Origin: Anoplopoma fimbria
Taxonomy: Eukaryota > Chordata > Actinopteri > Perciformes > Anoplopomatidae
DNA: 64,000 nucleotides
Direction of reading: 5' to 3'
Assembly: GCF_027596085.1 (NCBI RefSeq)
Contig: NC_072464.1
Span: 13,210,124-13,274,123 of the forward strand
Both the position numbers and the translations under genes were made by a program. Below are positions 42,295-53,779 of the stretch, in pieces; the stretch's first letter is position 1, and every line of letters begins with the position of its first letter. The notes beneath the pieces are model-generated. The model had not been told where the DNA came from. It saw only the letters and a program-made list of their open reading frames with translations, and made no database searches.

Positions 42295-42340
42295 CCCTTC
42301 TCCTCCTCCTCCTTCTCCTCCTCCTCCTCCTCCTCGCTTC
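42295..42340. repeat. (CTC)n-rich trinucleotide tract upstream of KLHL23
   Basis: Purine/pyrimidine-asymmetric tract of CCT/CTC units about 100 bp upstream of the presumed KLHL23 first exon. No other feature was recognised in 42340-42820. Confidence 0.7.
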
Positions 42341-42819
42341 TCCACCAGCAGGTCCTTGACAAAACCAAGCGACCGCTCAGAGGAGTCACCCAACACGAGC
42401 CTAAAAATAACCTCAATCCAGTCTCGTGCGGCGTATTAGTGAACCCAACAGTTGAAGACGCACCAATAACAGAATACAAACGTGATCCAGATGAGCGTGG
42501 CCGTAGACAGCGCACTATAAAGGAGCCATTGGACCGCTCACTGCCCGTGCTTTCCCCTCATTCTGCTCGTTGCTATGGTGTTTTGAACCCACTTTCAGTA
42601 TGGTCAAGGCTTTACCTAATCCTAACAAGGATTAGCAGCACAGTGCACGATATTCACTCCTCACACATACGTTCTTATTTACAGGTGATTATACACTAAA
42701 AGGAAAAAAAATAAAAAAATACATTCAAGTATATTACACACTGTGGCTAAATAAAGTGTAGTTTATTTTAATTTGTTTATGTTTTCTTTCATAAACTATT
42801 CATATGTTTGAAAAGACTC

Positions 42820-43349
42820 AAGTAAAGTACAAGCACCTCAAATGTGTACTTTAGTACAGTATTGGGTCAATGTACTTATTCCAACACAGAAAACACAGTG
42901 AAAATTGGATTTAAATTACCTGTATCTAAATTTATACTACAGTCAGATTGAAGAATGTCCCATTTTAGAGGACATTTTGTATACAGCATTAATATACCAC
43001 AAATTGTTTAACTTGGTGGTCCATGCTGCATTAGGGCTTAGTACTTTAAACTTTGGACTGTGGGAGGAAGCCGGAGAACCCGTAAAGAACCCACACTGCC
43101 ACAGGGAGAACATGCAAACTCTACACAGAAGGGCCCCTCTAGTGCTAATCCCTTAACCCAGTAGCAATACAAGTGTAGAAATACTCTTTTACAATACGTA
43201 AAAGTACTGATATGTATATATATATATAGTTTATCTTGTGAATTTCACCAAAGGATCAATAAAGTTCTAATCATCCATAATAATAAATCATCATTTGTTG
43301 ATTATATTCTGTATTATTATGCTGAACCGGGAAAGTAACTAGCAACATA
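42820..43349. repeat. Old repeat mosaic into which the Tc1 element inserted (left part)
   Basis: It contains fragments of the 'acttaagtaaagtac' repeat family (42820-42895, 43165-43215). At 43060-43140 it contains a fragment (gaggaagccggagaacccgt and gggagaacatgcaaactcta) of a very common teleost dispersed repeat. The first family appears to resume to the right of the Tc1 element at 44985-45085. Confidence 0.5.
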
Positions 43350-43565
43350 CAGTGGGTACGGAAAGTATTCAGACCCCTTTAAATTTTTCACCCTTTGTTT
43401 CATTGCAGCCATCTGCTAAAATCAAAAAGTTCATTTTTTTTCGCATTAATGTACACTCAGCAACCCATCTTGACAGAAAAAAACAGAAATGTAGAAATTT
43501 TTGCAAATTTATTAAAAAAGAAAAACTGAAATATCACATGGTCATAAGTATTCAGACCCTTTGCT
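43350..43565 (+). repeat. Left terminal inverted repeat of the Tc1-like element
   Basis: It matches the complement of 44761-44977 nearly base for base. The outer and inner direct repeats share agtattcagaccc, at about 43367 and 43547. Confidence 0.9.
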
Positions 43566-44601
43566 CAGTATTGAGTAGAAGCACCCTTTTGAGCTAGTAC
43601 AGCCATGAGTCTTCTTGGGAATGATGCAACAAGTTTCTCACACCTGGATTTGGGGATCCTCTGCCATTCTTCCTTGCAGATCCTCTCCAGTTCTGTCAGG
43701 TTGGATGGTGAACGTTGGTGGACAGCCATTTTCAGGTCTCTCCAGAGATGCTCAATTGGGTTTAGGTCAGGGCTCTGGCTGGGCCAGTCAAGAATGGTCA
43801 CAGACTTGTTCCGAAGCCACTCCTTTGTTATTTTAGCTGTGTGCTTCGGGTCATTGTCTTGTTGGAAGGTGAACCTTCGGCCCAGTCTGAGGTCCTGAGC
43901 ACTCTGGAGGTTTTCTTCCAGGATATCTCTATACTTGGCCGCATTCATCTTTCCTTCAATTGCAACCAGTCGTCCTGTCCCTGCAGCTGAAAAACACCCC
44001 CATAGCATGATGCTGCCACCACCATGTTTCACTGTTGGGATTGTATTGGGCAGGTGATGAGCAGTGCCTGGTTTTCTCCACACATACCGCTTAGAATTAA
44101 CGCCAAAAAGTTCAATCTTGGTCTCATCAGACCAGAGAATCTTATTTCTCATAGTTTGGGAGTCCTCCATGTGTTTTTTGGCAAACTCTATGCGGGCTTT
44201 CATATGTCTTGCACTGAGGAGAGGCTTCCGTCGGGCCACTCTGCCATAAAGCCCGACTGGTGGAGGGCTGCAGTGATAGTTGACTTTGTGGAACTTTCTC
44301 TCATCTCCCTACTGCATCTCTGGAGCTCAGCCACAGTGATCTTTGGGTTCTTCTTTACCTCTCTCACCAAGGCTCTTCTCCCACGATTGCTCAGTTTGGC
44401 TGGACGGCCAGGTCTAGGAAGAGTTCTGGTCATCCCATACTTCTTCCATTTAAGGATTATGGAGGCCACTGTGCTCTTAGGAACCTTGAGTGCTGCAGAA
44501 ATTCTTTTGTAACCTTGGCCAGATCTGTGCCTTGCCACAATTCTGTCTCTGAGCTCCTTGGGCAGTTCCTTCGACCTCATGATTCTCATTTGTTCTGACA
44601 T
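43565..44601 (-). pseudogene. Tc1-like transposase, single frameshift
   Basis: A DDE transposase that would cut and paste the element. The first frame (44601-44200) holds the paired helix-turn-helix DNA-binding region: ELRDRIVARHRSGQGYKRIS, then TVASIILKWKKYG, and the GRPAKLSNRGRRA hinge. It runs out of frame near 44250, where one base seems missing in the region that in relatives reads QSGLYGR. The second frame continues to 43565 with the catalytic region: [11 protein letters not shown] (first Asp), [11 protein letters not shown] (second Asp) and [11 protein letters not shown] (Glu), consistent with DD34E. The total would be about 340 aa, the family norm. No other stop or frameshift is visible, so it is broken by one indel only. 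All catalytic residues remain. Confidence 0.9.
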
Positions 44602-44760
44602 GCACTGTGAGCTGTAAGGTCTTATATAGACAGGTGTGTGCCTTTCCTAATCAAGTCCAATCAGTTTAATTAAACACAGCTGTACTCCAATGAAGGAGTA
44701 GAACCATCTCAAGGAGGATCAGAAGAAATGGACAGCATGTGAGTTAAACATGAGTGTCAC

Positions 44761-44977
44761 AGCAAAGGGTCTGAATACTTATGACCATGTGATATTTCAG
44801 TTTTTCTTTTTTAATAAATTTGCAAAAATTTCTACATTTCTGTTTTTTTCTGTCAAGATGGGTTGCTGAGTGTACATTAATGCGAAAAAAAATGAACTTT
44901 TTCGATTTTAGCAAATGGCTGCAATGAAACAAAGAGTGAAAAATGTAAAGGGGTCTGAATACTTTCCGTACCCACTG
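44761..44977 (-). repeat. Right terminal inverted repeat of the Tc1-like element
   Basis: Mirror of the left arm. It ends ccgtacccactg next to a TA dinucleotide, the duplicated Tc1/mariner target. Confidence 0.9.
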
Positions 44978-45360
44978 TATGTTAAAACATAAATGTAGTG
45001 GTCTGAAAAGTACAATATTTCCCTCTGAATTGTAGAGGAATAAGAGTAAATATACTTCGATACTGCCAACCACTGCTGTTAGGTAGTTCTACTGGAGATG
45101 AATCATATTTGATGAGCTTTTATGATACATCATGTACCCCTGTACAATGAAATGTGATCAAATACTATAAACTTTTACCTTAACCATAGATAAAAAAAAT
45201 TTTTTTAATATTACGACTCGTATTTGAAACTTTACATATATTAAAGAATGTTGTATTGGATAGAATTAAACTATACATATTTGCTTACTAGACTGGCAAT
45301 TTGGTGTAATACCTCCCCTTTAAAATAAAAAAAAGTTTAAGTGTGAAGTTCAAAAACAAA
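44978..45360. repeat. Old repeat mosaic, right of the Tc1 element
   Basis: The stretch 44985-45085 (gtggtctgaaaagtacaata to gccaaccactg) looks like the continuation of the repeat split by the transposon. The remainder is AT-rich with no recognised feature. Confidence 0.45.
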
Positions 45361-45384
45361 AAAACAGTGATTTAGTAAGTCTAC

Positions 45385-45390
45385 TTTATT
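45385..45390 (-). terminator. PHGDH polyadenylation signal
   Basis: AATAAA on the minus strand, 228 bp after the PHGDH stop codon. Confidence 0.55.
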
Positions 45391-45617
45391 TTACAACACT
45401 GCTTTATGAAGGTCAAACAGCAAACTGAACAGCACATGACAGTGAAATTATTTTTACTTGAACAAAGTGGATGTAAAGCATCTAAACACTGGAATGTTAT
45501 CAAAATACAAGTTTTAAACCTGCAACGTAAAAGTTGTTAGTTGTAAACGCTAAGACCAAGATGGATCAATTATATTAGACACTCTTGAAGATGTATCGAT
45601 AGCCTTCATGCTGTCAT

Positions 45618-48600
45618 CTAAATGGTGAGCTGTGCGGCCTCCTTAACCAGGGGCTTCAAGGCACTGAGGTCTTTGGGGAGAGAGGACACCCCAACACAAT
45701 ACCACAGATCTCCAGAGCGGTCTGCCGGAGCACTGAAGGACTCAATCTCCACTCCCTCTGTGGCCAGGAGTCCTACACAAAGAACAATCCACAAGGGAAA
45801 ACAGGTGTGATTTGAAAGCAAGAAACACACTTTTATCCAAATTGAAAGCCTAAAGTTAAAAAACAACAGTAAGGATAAAAAATATAGTTTACAGATTTTG
45901 CCTTGCTGACAGCAATGCATGGGTTATTTTTTCTAAAGGATTCCTAAAGTTGTTGCAAAATTACACTCACCATTTACCACTTGAACCCGAAATCTCCCCT
46001 TCAGTTGCTTTAAAGTTAGATACATTTTTGTTCCACTGAGGATGTATTCAATCTTTTAGGAGGGTAATTGGATGTATATCTACAGGAAAAATGTGTGTTG
46101 CAATATTTAATCAACTAAAAATCAACTTTGAAGAAAATTAATTTTATGCATTTAACCTCACTTTAAAAAGATGTTGCTCTGATGTACTTAGATGACAAGT
46201 ATGTCTGCGTAAAAAAAACTGCCATAAAAATGTATATGAATATTATTTTCCAATTTTCAGTGTTAAAACTTTTAACCAAAACGGTACTGATCATAAATAA
46301 TACTTTTTAATTAGAATTTTATTCTTTAAATGTCAGCTGTTTGAATAATGCCACTGATGTTTTTCATGGAAAAAACAAACAAACACACAAATTAAATTGT
46401 CTTTGTATACTAAATGCTAGGGGGAATTTGTATTTGTTTGCAGTCAAGGATACGTGAATGATTAGCAACAACATTGATTTTGTGCAGTGTTACATTTTAA
46501 CAAAAGAATCTCACTTCAAAAATGTCTATAAAATGAAAATATATTATTATTAGAAAACAGTAAAAACTACAATTTTAAAGAGAGGGCTCTAGATTGAAGA
46601 CTTGACATAAGGGTTTAACTGAGGACATTATTTAACCGTGTGAGTGTTTGTATTTTGGCTACACTAAAGAAGCTTATTATAGAGGTATAGTCTGGGCATA
46701 GTTAAATGCATAACGCAATCATGAAAGCTTAAAGAATGTTGATGGGTTTGTTTTATATTTCATGCTTCATGTAGCTGAAACTTTCTAAGATCACTTGACA
46801 TGTCACAAATATGTTTGCCCTGCTTAAGACCCATCCAGAGTGTATATACAGAGACCAACTAGATGTAGCCATCAGTTTTGTCCTTATTCCAACAACTTCA
46901 GTATTATAGGATTATTTTCCCTGAATATCAATGGGCAATGCATCATTTTAAAATGTCTTACCAGCCACTGAGGATAGGAGCTGAGGACTTGCGGAGGCCT
47001 TGAAGAACAACAGATTTCCAGTGAGAGAGATCGGCTGTTTGAACACACTGTCACTCAGCTGCAGGAGGACCGGCACGCCACCTTGAACTGATCCACTGGC
47101 TTTGTAGCTGCAGCCATTGACCACGATCTCCACCTTACACACTCCACTAGCAGACCCTTCAGAGGCACAGTGGGCCTGGTTTACCTGAATAATCAGTATG
47201 AAAAGATGGTTTTCTGAAGACACGCACCTCGTTTTTGTCATGCAGCATTTGCAGGAATGAGTTAATGTTTTACCGTGATTCCAGACTCCTTTGCAAGGCT
47301 CATTACGTTGATGAGGTTCGGGCAACAGCCAGATTCATGGTTCAGTAGTCCAACAAGTACTGATGAAGTCATGTAACCAGTGGAGGACTTCATGCTATCC
47401 CCTGGTTTAAATAAACAGGACATCAAGTTAACTGCCACTACTAGCAAGTGAAACGCTATTTTAAAAAAAACAATGTGTATTTTAGAAAAACTGTGAACAC
47501 CAAAAAGTGCATCTTCATACTGCAGTTGCTTTTGGACAACAGTGCTTTCACAATCATACCACCAGGGGGAGAACAAGACCTTTACAACATTATCTTCCTG
47601 TTATATGACCACCTCCTCAGCATAGACAAACTGGTTAGACCAGTAGTGTAGACAGTAGTTTTACCTTGAGTGGTGATTTGGACAAGTTTAAACGGTTTCT
47701 TGGAAGCAGTGCAGGACTGCAGCACTGCTCCGACAGCTTCTCCCAGTTTGATTAGCTGGTGAGAATCCTTGGAGAACGTGCTGGCCAAAACCGGGGCATT
47801 TACCTACAAAAAAAAAGGTGTAAACTTGGAACCAGAGTGCTTTTGGGAACTGAATGAAATCCCCAAAAAAAAATCCCCAAAAAAAAAATCAGTTGTTATT
47901 AAGCATTTTGAGACTTTTTCAATCTTTTCGATCCACCATTACCTTCTTCAAGTAGATATCCATTTTAATCAAATTAGTGACCTTCTTATAATGCTTAAGT
48001 TTGGTTGTCTGACATTACATGGTATTAGTACATAGTGTGACACATGTATGACACACATGGTGATACTTGCTCAGTCCAATAGACGTTGATGACAACGCAT
48101 TTCAGAACACAAACCACCTGAAATGTAGGATTTGACACAAGAATGTGTTTACAAGGTAATTTTAATGTTAAAATGAATTGTGCATTATTTCCCAAAGCAT
48201 AATCTAGACTAGGCATAGACTAGTGCATGACAGTTTTGCCATACTTTGTGGAACACCAATAACTATTGTAGTCACTCCATGACCTAATGGCAACATCATG
48301 CCGTTTTGGTAAGTATTGTTTAATTGTCGATCGTAAAAGTCAAAGGTTACTTGGAAGATTATATTACTTTGGTCCATGTCTCTTGGCACACGTATCTGCG
48401 ACTATCACATATTCCAAAATATCAAGTAATAACTTTAATACAGGAAGGTTAAGAAGTCTGGCAGTTTAGGTGACTAGAACTGAAGTAGCAATATTACATT
48501 CTTTTTACATTTACAGCACAAATTACTGAAGATCCCCTTTAATTTATTTTGCAACAACAAATCTCAACGAGTGAAAAGTAATTTGCTTGAAAAGGTAAAA

Positions 48601-51600
48601 AAAGAAAAGAAAAAACAGAGTAGAACTTACAGCTCCAACCAGATTCTTGCCTTTCACCATGTCCACAATCTGCAGAGCGATGTCCTCCCCACAACGAGCC
48701 TGAGCCTCCTTCGTACTGGCTCCCAGGTGAGGACAGCTGATGACGTTAGGATGGTCGATCAATGCGCGGTCCTTAGGAGGCTCCTGTGGCCAAACATAAA
48801 ACACAAAGTAAGATATAGGATGCTGCAACTCTTTTTAAAATATAAATAAGTGAGCAAAGATATAATTCTATGCTCTGATGTTCTTGCCTCAACAAAGACA
48901 TCGAGCCCCGCTCCTCCGCACTGCCCGGACTCCACAGCTCTGAGGAGAGCAGCCTCGTCAATGATGCCGCCTCGTGCACAGTTCACAACCTTCACTCCCT
49001 TCTTGCATTTAGCAAAAGATTCATCATTTAGCAGACCTTGGACAGAAACATTAACAGTTAAAAAAAAGAAATCCCACAATTGTTCGGTACAATTTAAGAC
49101 GGCTATTCGTACAACTCACCAACAGTAGAGGGCATTAGAGGAGTGTGGACAGTAATATAGTCACACTGGGGCCACAGCTGCTCCAGAGACATCTGCTCCA
49201 CTCCCCAGCTGGCTGACACCTCAGGAGGAGTGATTGGATCATAACCGATTGTCTTTGAAGAGAAAAAATAAAAAAAAAAATACATATCTTGCCGCGTTTG
49301 TTTACTCAAATTATTTAAGTGTGATTAACCACTAAAATGTGTCCAGTCCTGACATGTATAATGTCTTTACCTACCCTCATGCCAAATGATTGCATTCTTG
49401 AGGAGACCTCCTTTCCTATTCTTCCAAGTCCAACTATTCCCAGTACTTTGCCGTACAGCTCTGCACCCATGAACTGCAAAATTAGAAAACAAAACTATGA
49501 CCCAGTCCAAGTGTCACAACTTATTAGTGACGATTGGGTGAACAATGGAGCCGACCATGCAACAGTAATCGCTTTGTGTGCCAACTGCAACCACGGTCGT
49601 TCAAACAGCACACAGGGGAAAAACTAAAATCTCTGCTCACCTTTTTGCGATCCCAGTTCCCTTGTTTCATCGACATTGCAGCTTGAGGCACATTTCTGGA
49701 AACAGAATGGAATTAAATGACACTTGTACAGTACAAAAAAAAAAAAAAAAAAAAAAAAAAACTGTCCATGTTGACCATTGCTCATCTTACCTTGAGAGGC
49801 TCATCAGCAGAGCACATGTCAGCTCGGCGGCACTGATCGTGTTACCGCTTGGTGTGCTGGAGAAAAACAGTCTTCAGTTAATGTACAGTACATTAAATTG
49901 AAACTGCATGATCAAATTTGTGCACGGACTGGAAACTTACTTCATGACAATAATACCATTCTTGGTGGCAGCATCAACATCAACATTGTCTACGCCAGTT
50001 CCAGCTCTGCCAATGATTTTGAGATTTGTAGCAGCATTGATGACATCAGCTGTTACCTTCGTTGCAGATCTGACCACGAGGCCATCGTAGTCCTGGCATG
50101 GTGATAAAAGCATACAGTTGATGTCATGTTTTTTTTTTTTTATATCTGTGGTTGACCTACTCAAGGCTATATTACCAGACACGCAAAGTGGCAAATTACC
50201 TTAACTGGTTGTCGATTACTATGTGGTACTTTAATCAATGCAAAGTAACTGGTCATTTCTACCACTACAGCACAATATAAACTATGATGAGGGCCTTAAA
50301 ACCATGATAATTACCTCACCTACCTTCTAGATGAGTGTTTCTTCAAACATTTTGTGTTAATACTTTTATATGTGTCAGTTAAAGTATACTTAGTACATAG
50401 TTAAATAAATGTGTGTCTACTCATGTTATCACAAACTAAGAGGGCTTTTTGACCTAACCTGCCTGGTTAGCACTGTTTGTTTTGGCTAACGTGAAAGCTG
50501 TCAGTCCAAAACTGGTGCAGATGAAACAACCAGACTGAGACCGCCTGAAAAGGAGAGTCTTGGTCTGCTTCCAGTGCTGGACTCTGGTGTGGTTTGTATG
50601 TGGTGTGAAAGCAAATGGACCAACCAAAAGGCCTGTTTGATAGAAGATGCGTGTGCGGTTTTTTTTGTTGTTGTATGAATTCAATAGCTTCACTACATCT
50701 GATCGTGAGCTGTTAACAAAGCGATCACCCGATCTGTGTGAGGCCTATATTTATACAAGATCTTTTTGTAACTATGGCAACACTTCAGCTTGTGGAGTGT
50801 GGAGATTTCCCTCACATATCAGAGAGTGAAAGAGTTGAACCAGACGTGTACTGTCACTATTGTTATGGCGCAAATGCTTCTTTTTGTCATGTTTCCTATC
50901 TTTTGTTACCATTTATGATCAGCTATTTGAGTTCCAGTTGCAGCCTTGACTAATAATACTCATAATGATTTACTTTTTTTGTGAGCACTTTCGTAACACC
51001 AAGATAAATAAACTCATAACATGCAGTAATCAATATATGTCAAATGGATGAGTAAGCTTTGGTTAAAAAGGGATCACAGCTCCCATTTTGCCCCAGAGTC
51101 TAACAGAGTTTTATGTCCAGTCCTGATTCTACTGCAAACCACTACAATCCATGACACTAAAAACCTCTGCAATACAAATACACTGTGCAATAAAATAGTC
51201 TGTATATATAATATTTCAGTTACTGTGGATTCTTTACTGTTTTTTTACTGCTCATTTGCTTATTTATAATTACTTATTTTTGATCTTTTTACTATGTCTC
51301 TTGTTTGCACTATCCTCTATGCTGCTGTAATCCTGTACATTTCCCTGCTGCAGGACTAATAAAGGATTATCTTATCTTATCTTATCCATTGAGTTTTTAA
51401 AATACATTTCCACTGCAACCCATTTTTTCCTAATCTGAATAATACAACTTGCACAAAGGCAAATATTAGTTTTCTGCTCCATGCACAGCCTCTGCATTAA
51501 GCTGATATAAAAGCTGCATGCTGGCACCCAGGGGGAAAGTGATGGGATACCCAGCAAAGTCAGGGATGAGTTGCATCAGCTTCCTAGAGGGCGGTACTAA

Positions 51601-52050
51601 ATGTACATTCAGTTGTTACATCTAAACCTGGAGAATACGTGTCAGGTTCAGAGGAGTGGTGTGCATACTTAACATAAAAAAGTGCGCATGTCTTACATTA
51701 AACTTTAAAAAAAATATTTAATTTTATGTTATTTACCCGAGACAAGCAAAGAGGCAAAAAAAAAAAAAAAAAAAAAAAAAAAGCTTCTTTTTTTTGCAAG
51801 CTTAACCGAGTAAACTTTTTTTTTTTTAAGCATATGCATGTTGCATGTCGTAACAGACACGACACCATGTGCGCGTAAACGTAGTTAAGCAACACTCCTG
51901 TGCCAATTTTACCTTAATCTCCGCCATTAATTCATCCTTTTTCATAGCCGGTTTCTCCGTAACTCGGATGCCATTTTCCTCCAGAATGGTCTTGCAGCGA
52001 GGGTCCACACTCTCACTGATTAAGACAGTCTTGATGGAGATAGGAGCCAT
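45618..52050 (-). CDS. PHGDH: PHGDH, D-3-phosphoglycerate dehydrogenase
   Basis: First enzyme of cytosolic serine synthesis: oxidises 3-phosphoglycerate to 3-phosphohydroxypyruvate with NAD+. Twelve exons: 52050-51913, 50092-49941, 49856-49791, 49695-49641, 49473-49375, 49252-49120, 49036-48888, 48783-48631, 47803-47665, 47401-47274, 47184-46962, 45772-45618. They total 529 aa plus stop (human 533). Residues in view are [11 protein letters not shown] in the substrate domain, the NAD fold GIVGLGRIG, the catalytic arginine in [10 protein letters not shown] and the catalytic histidine in SCPHLGAST. The C-terminal regulatory half ([22 protein letters not shown]) is more diverged, as usual. All introns are GT-AG except intron 7, which uses a GC donor. 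From memory, human PHGDH is on chromosome 1, so its place in this block is a lineage difference. Confidence 0.96.
49735..49762. repeat. Poly(A) run in PHGDH intron 3
   Basis: About 26 consecutive A residues, 30 bp from the exon at 49791. On the coding strand this is a T run near the start of the intron. Confidence 0.7.
50093..51912. other. PHGDH intron 1; only repeats seen
   Basis: The largest PHGDH intron (1.8 kb). It contains the GATA-tailed LINE end at 51190-51390 and a poly(A)/poly(T) pair near 51755-51828. No coding exon was recognised. Confidence 0.6.
51190..51390 (+). repeat. GATA-tailed LINE 3' end (copy 2) in PHGDH intron 1
   Basis: Same family as the fragments at 36061-36345 and 54283-54495. 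The body reads tctgtatatataatatttca and tgctgctgtaatcctgtaca, followed by aggactaataaaggattatc and TTATC repeats. Antisense to PHGDH. No coding capacity. Confidence 0.7.
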
Positions 52051-52119
52051 CTTGGATGTTTTTTTCTCACAGGGTTGCTAGCTGGTGGGCTGGTGGGTTG
52101 GTGGTGATGGAAGCAGAGA

Positions 52120-52392
52120 GTGGCTTTCCCTCTGCTGGTTTTGAATGTGTTTTCTGGGATTTAAGACAGCCCCTTTCAAAGTAAACCCGCCTCTCCTGCA
52201 TCTCCTGCTCTGACGTAGGTGGTAACTAGTGTAAACCAATGCTGAGACTAGTTTGATGAGAGTGTCACCAGGTGGAAGAAATTATTACAATGTTAAGCTT
52301 TGGCAACAAAAAAAAAATAAAAATAGCAATAACACAACACACTGCAAGCGTGCATTCAAAACATTTCTTGAGTAAAATATAATATATATATA
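52120..52392. other. PHGDH upstream region; no gene seen
   Basis: Presumed PHGDH promoter side. No TATA box or strong motif was recognised with confidence. Confidence 0.4.
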
Positions 52393-52624
52393 CAGTACCA
52401 GTCAAACGTTTGGACACACCAATTCATTCAACTACTTTGAAGAATGTAAAATATAAAACATATTCTGGTTTGTTGAGCATTTGTTTGTTTACCACATAAT
52501 TCCATATGTGTTCCTTCATAGTTTGGATGTCTTCAATATTAATCTACAATGTTGAAAAAAATAAATAAAATAAAAATAAAAACCATTGAATGAGAAGATG
52601 TGTACAAACTTTTGACTGGTAGTG
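52393..52624. mobile_element. Tc1/mariner-type MITE, copy 2
   Basis: A 232-bp noncoding element flanked by TA, with ends cagtaccagtcaaacgtttg and ttttgactggtagtg. Its interior matches the copy at 26032-26268 closely (ttctggtttgttgagcattt). It lies between the head-to-head genes PHGDH and CFAP210 and, unlike copy 1, has not spawned a tandem array. Confidence 0.8.
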
Positions 52625-53779
52625 TATATATATATAATATATCAAAATTATAAGTATTCATTATGCAGGGAATGGACCCTTTCATTGTTATATTATTATT
52701 GACTATAATAGTGGATTATTTTTACTTGTGCATAACCATGCAAACAGTATTTTAATGTTGTGAATGTACTGACTGTATATGTAGTGAAACTATACTAATA
52801 CATAATATTTTATACACTATCTACAAGGTAATATAGCTGTGTGTACTTGAGTAGAAAGTACCCTGTCTCTGAAGTGCAATGGCTTAATTTGATGGATGCT
52901 GTTTATCACCTGACTCATTAGGCTGCACATGACGGCCCCCTAATCTTCTGGAGTCAACCTGATATGAACCTGATTTATTTTTACCATTCTTCTATAAACC
53001 AGAATCTTAGTTCTCATACTGAGGTAACGGTTATTGTAGTCATATGAATCCAATTGTATAACTGTTATATGGTATTTTGAAGTATGCAAGCCATGACTGT
53101 GTGACAGTAAGCCAGCATGCACAAAACCAGGACCATCAAATTGGAATTTAATCTTTGATTTTATTATATACGCGTGTGCATTATCCTACTGAAACATTTA
53201 AAATGTTACAGTAGGATAATCCTATAAAAAGGTGATATGAATCAACTCTATTTAAACAACTTGAATTATATTTTTATACAGAGACCTGATAAGGAATCAC
53301 CATAATCCAATGATGTACATTATGGAATTATTAACCATTAATGTAATCATTTTAAAGTTGCCACTAATATGATGACCTTCTCCCACTCCTGAACACCTTG
53401 CAGGAATTTTTGTTTGACATATGATTTATTTACTTATTATTCGTAGAAATTATGTTTTTGTTCCACAGCAAAATAAATAAACAATTGCCCCCAAAAAATA
53501 TATTCTTAATTTTCAATAATTTTCTGGAAGAAGTATTGCATGATTTGAAATAAAAGTGCAGACATGTTTGGGGCAGATGTGTGGCACTGTGGCATGTGGT
53601 GTTACCTGTTGCAGCGCCACCTGTCGTCCATCAGTAGAACAGCTTCAGATTGACTCCATCGTTGCCTGGATACAACGCAACAAATGCGACCTGGAAAGTG
53701 TTAAAGCTTTGTCAGCTGTTTTATTTAAAAGCAGTATTTTTTATCTTTAATTACAAGGTTATATATATATCAAATACAA
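52625..53779. other. PHGDH-CFAP210 intergenic spacer; no gene seen
   Basis: AT-rich spacer of about 1.15 kb. No open frame here has a recognised match. The CFAP210 promoter should lie at its right end. Confidence 0.55.

Larger units (their letters stand above)
43350..44977 (-). mobile_element. Tc1-like DNA transposon, nearly complete (1,628 bp)
   Basis: The element is bounded by TA on each side and by inverted ends cagtgggtacggaaagtatt (left) and its complement (right). The inverted repeats are about 216 bp long (43350-43565 and 44761-44977). The motif agtattcagaccc occurs at both the outer and the inner end of each repeat, the IR/DR layout in which transposase binds two sites per end. One transposase gene lies between the repeats on the minus strand. 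Left and right arms differ at only a few positions, so the insertion looks young. Confidence 0.92.

Noticed and set aside
38836..53779. A PHOSPHO2 gene expected by synteny
   Set aside because: No frame resembling the HAD-phosphatase start (DFDxT motif) was found between KLHL23 and CFAP210.
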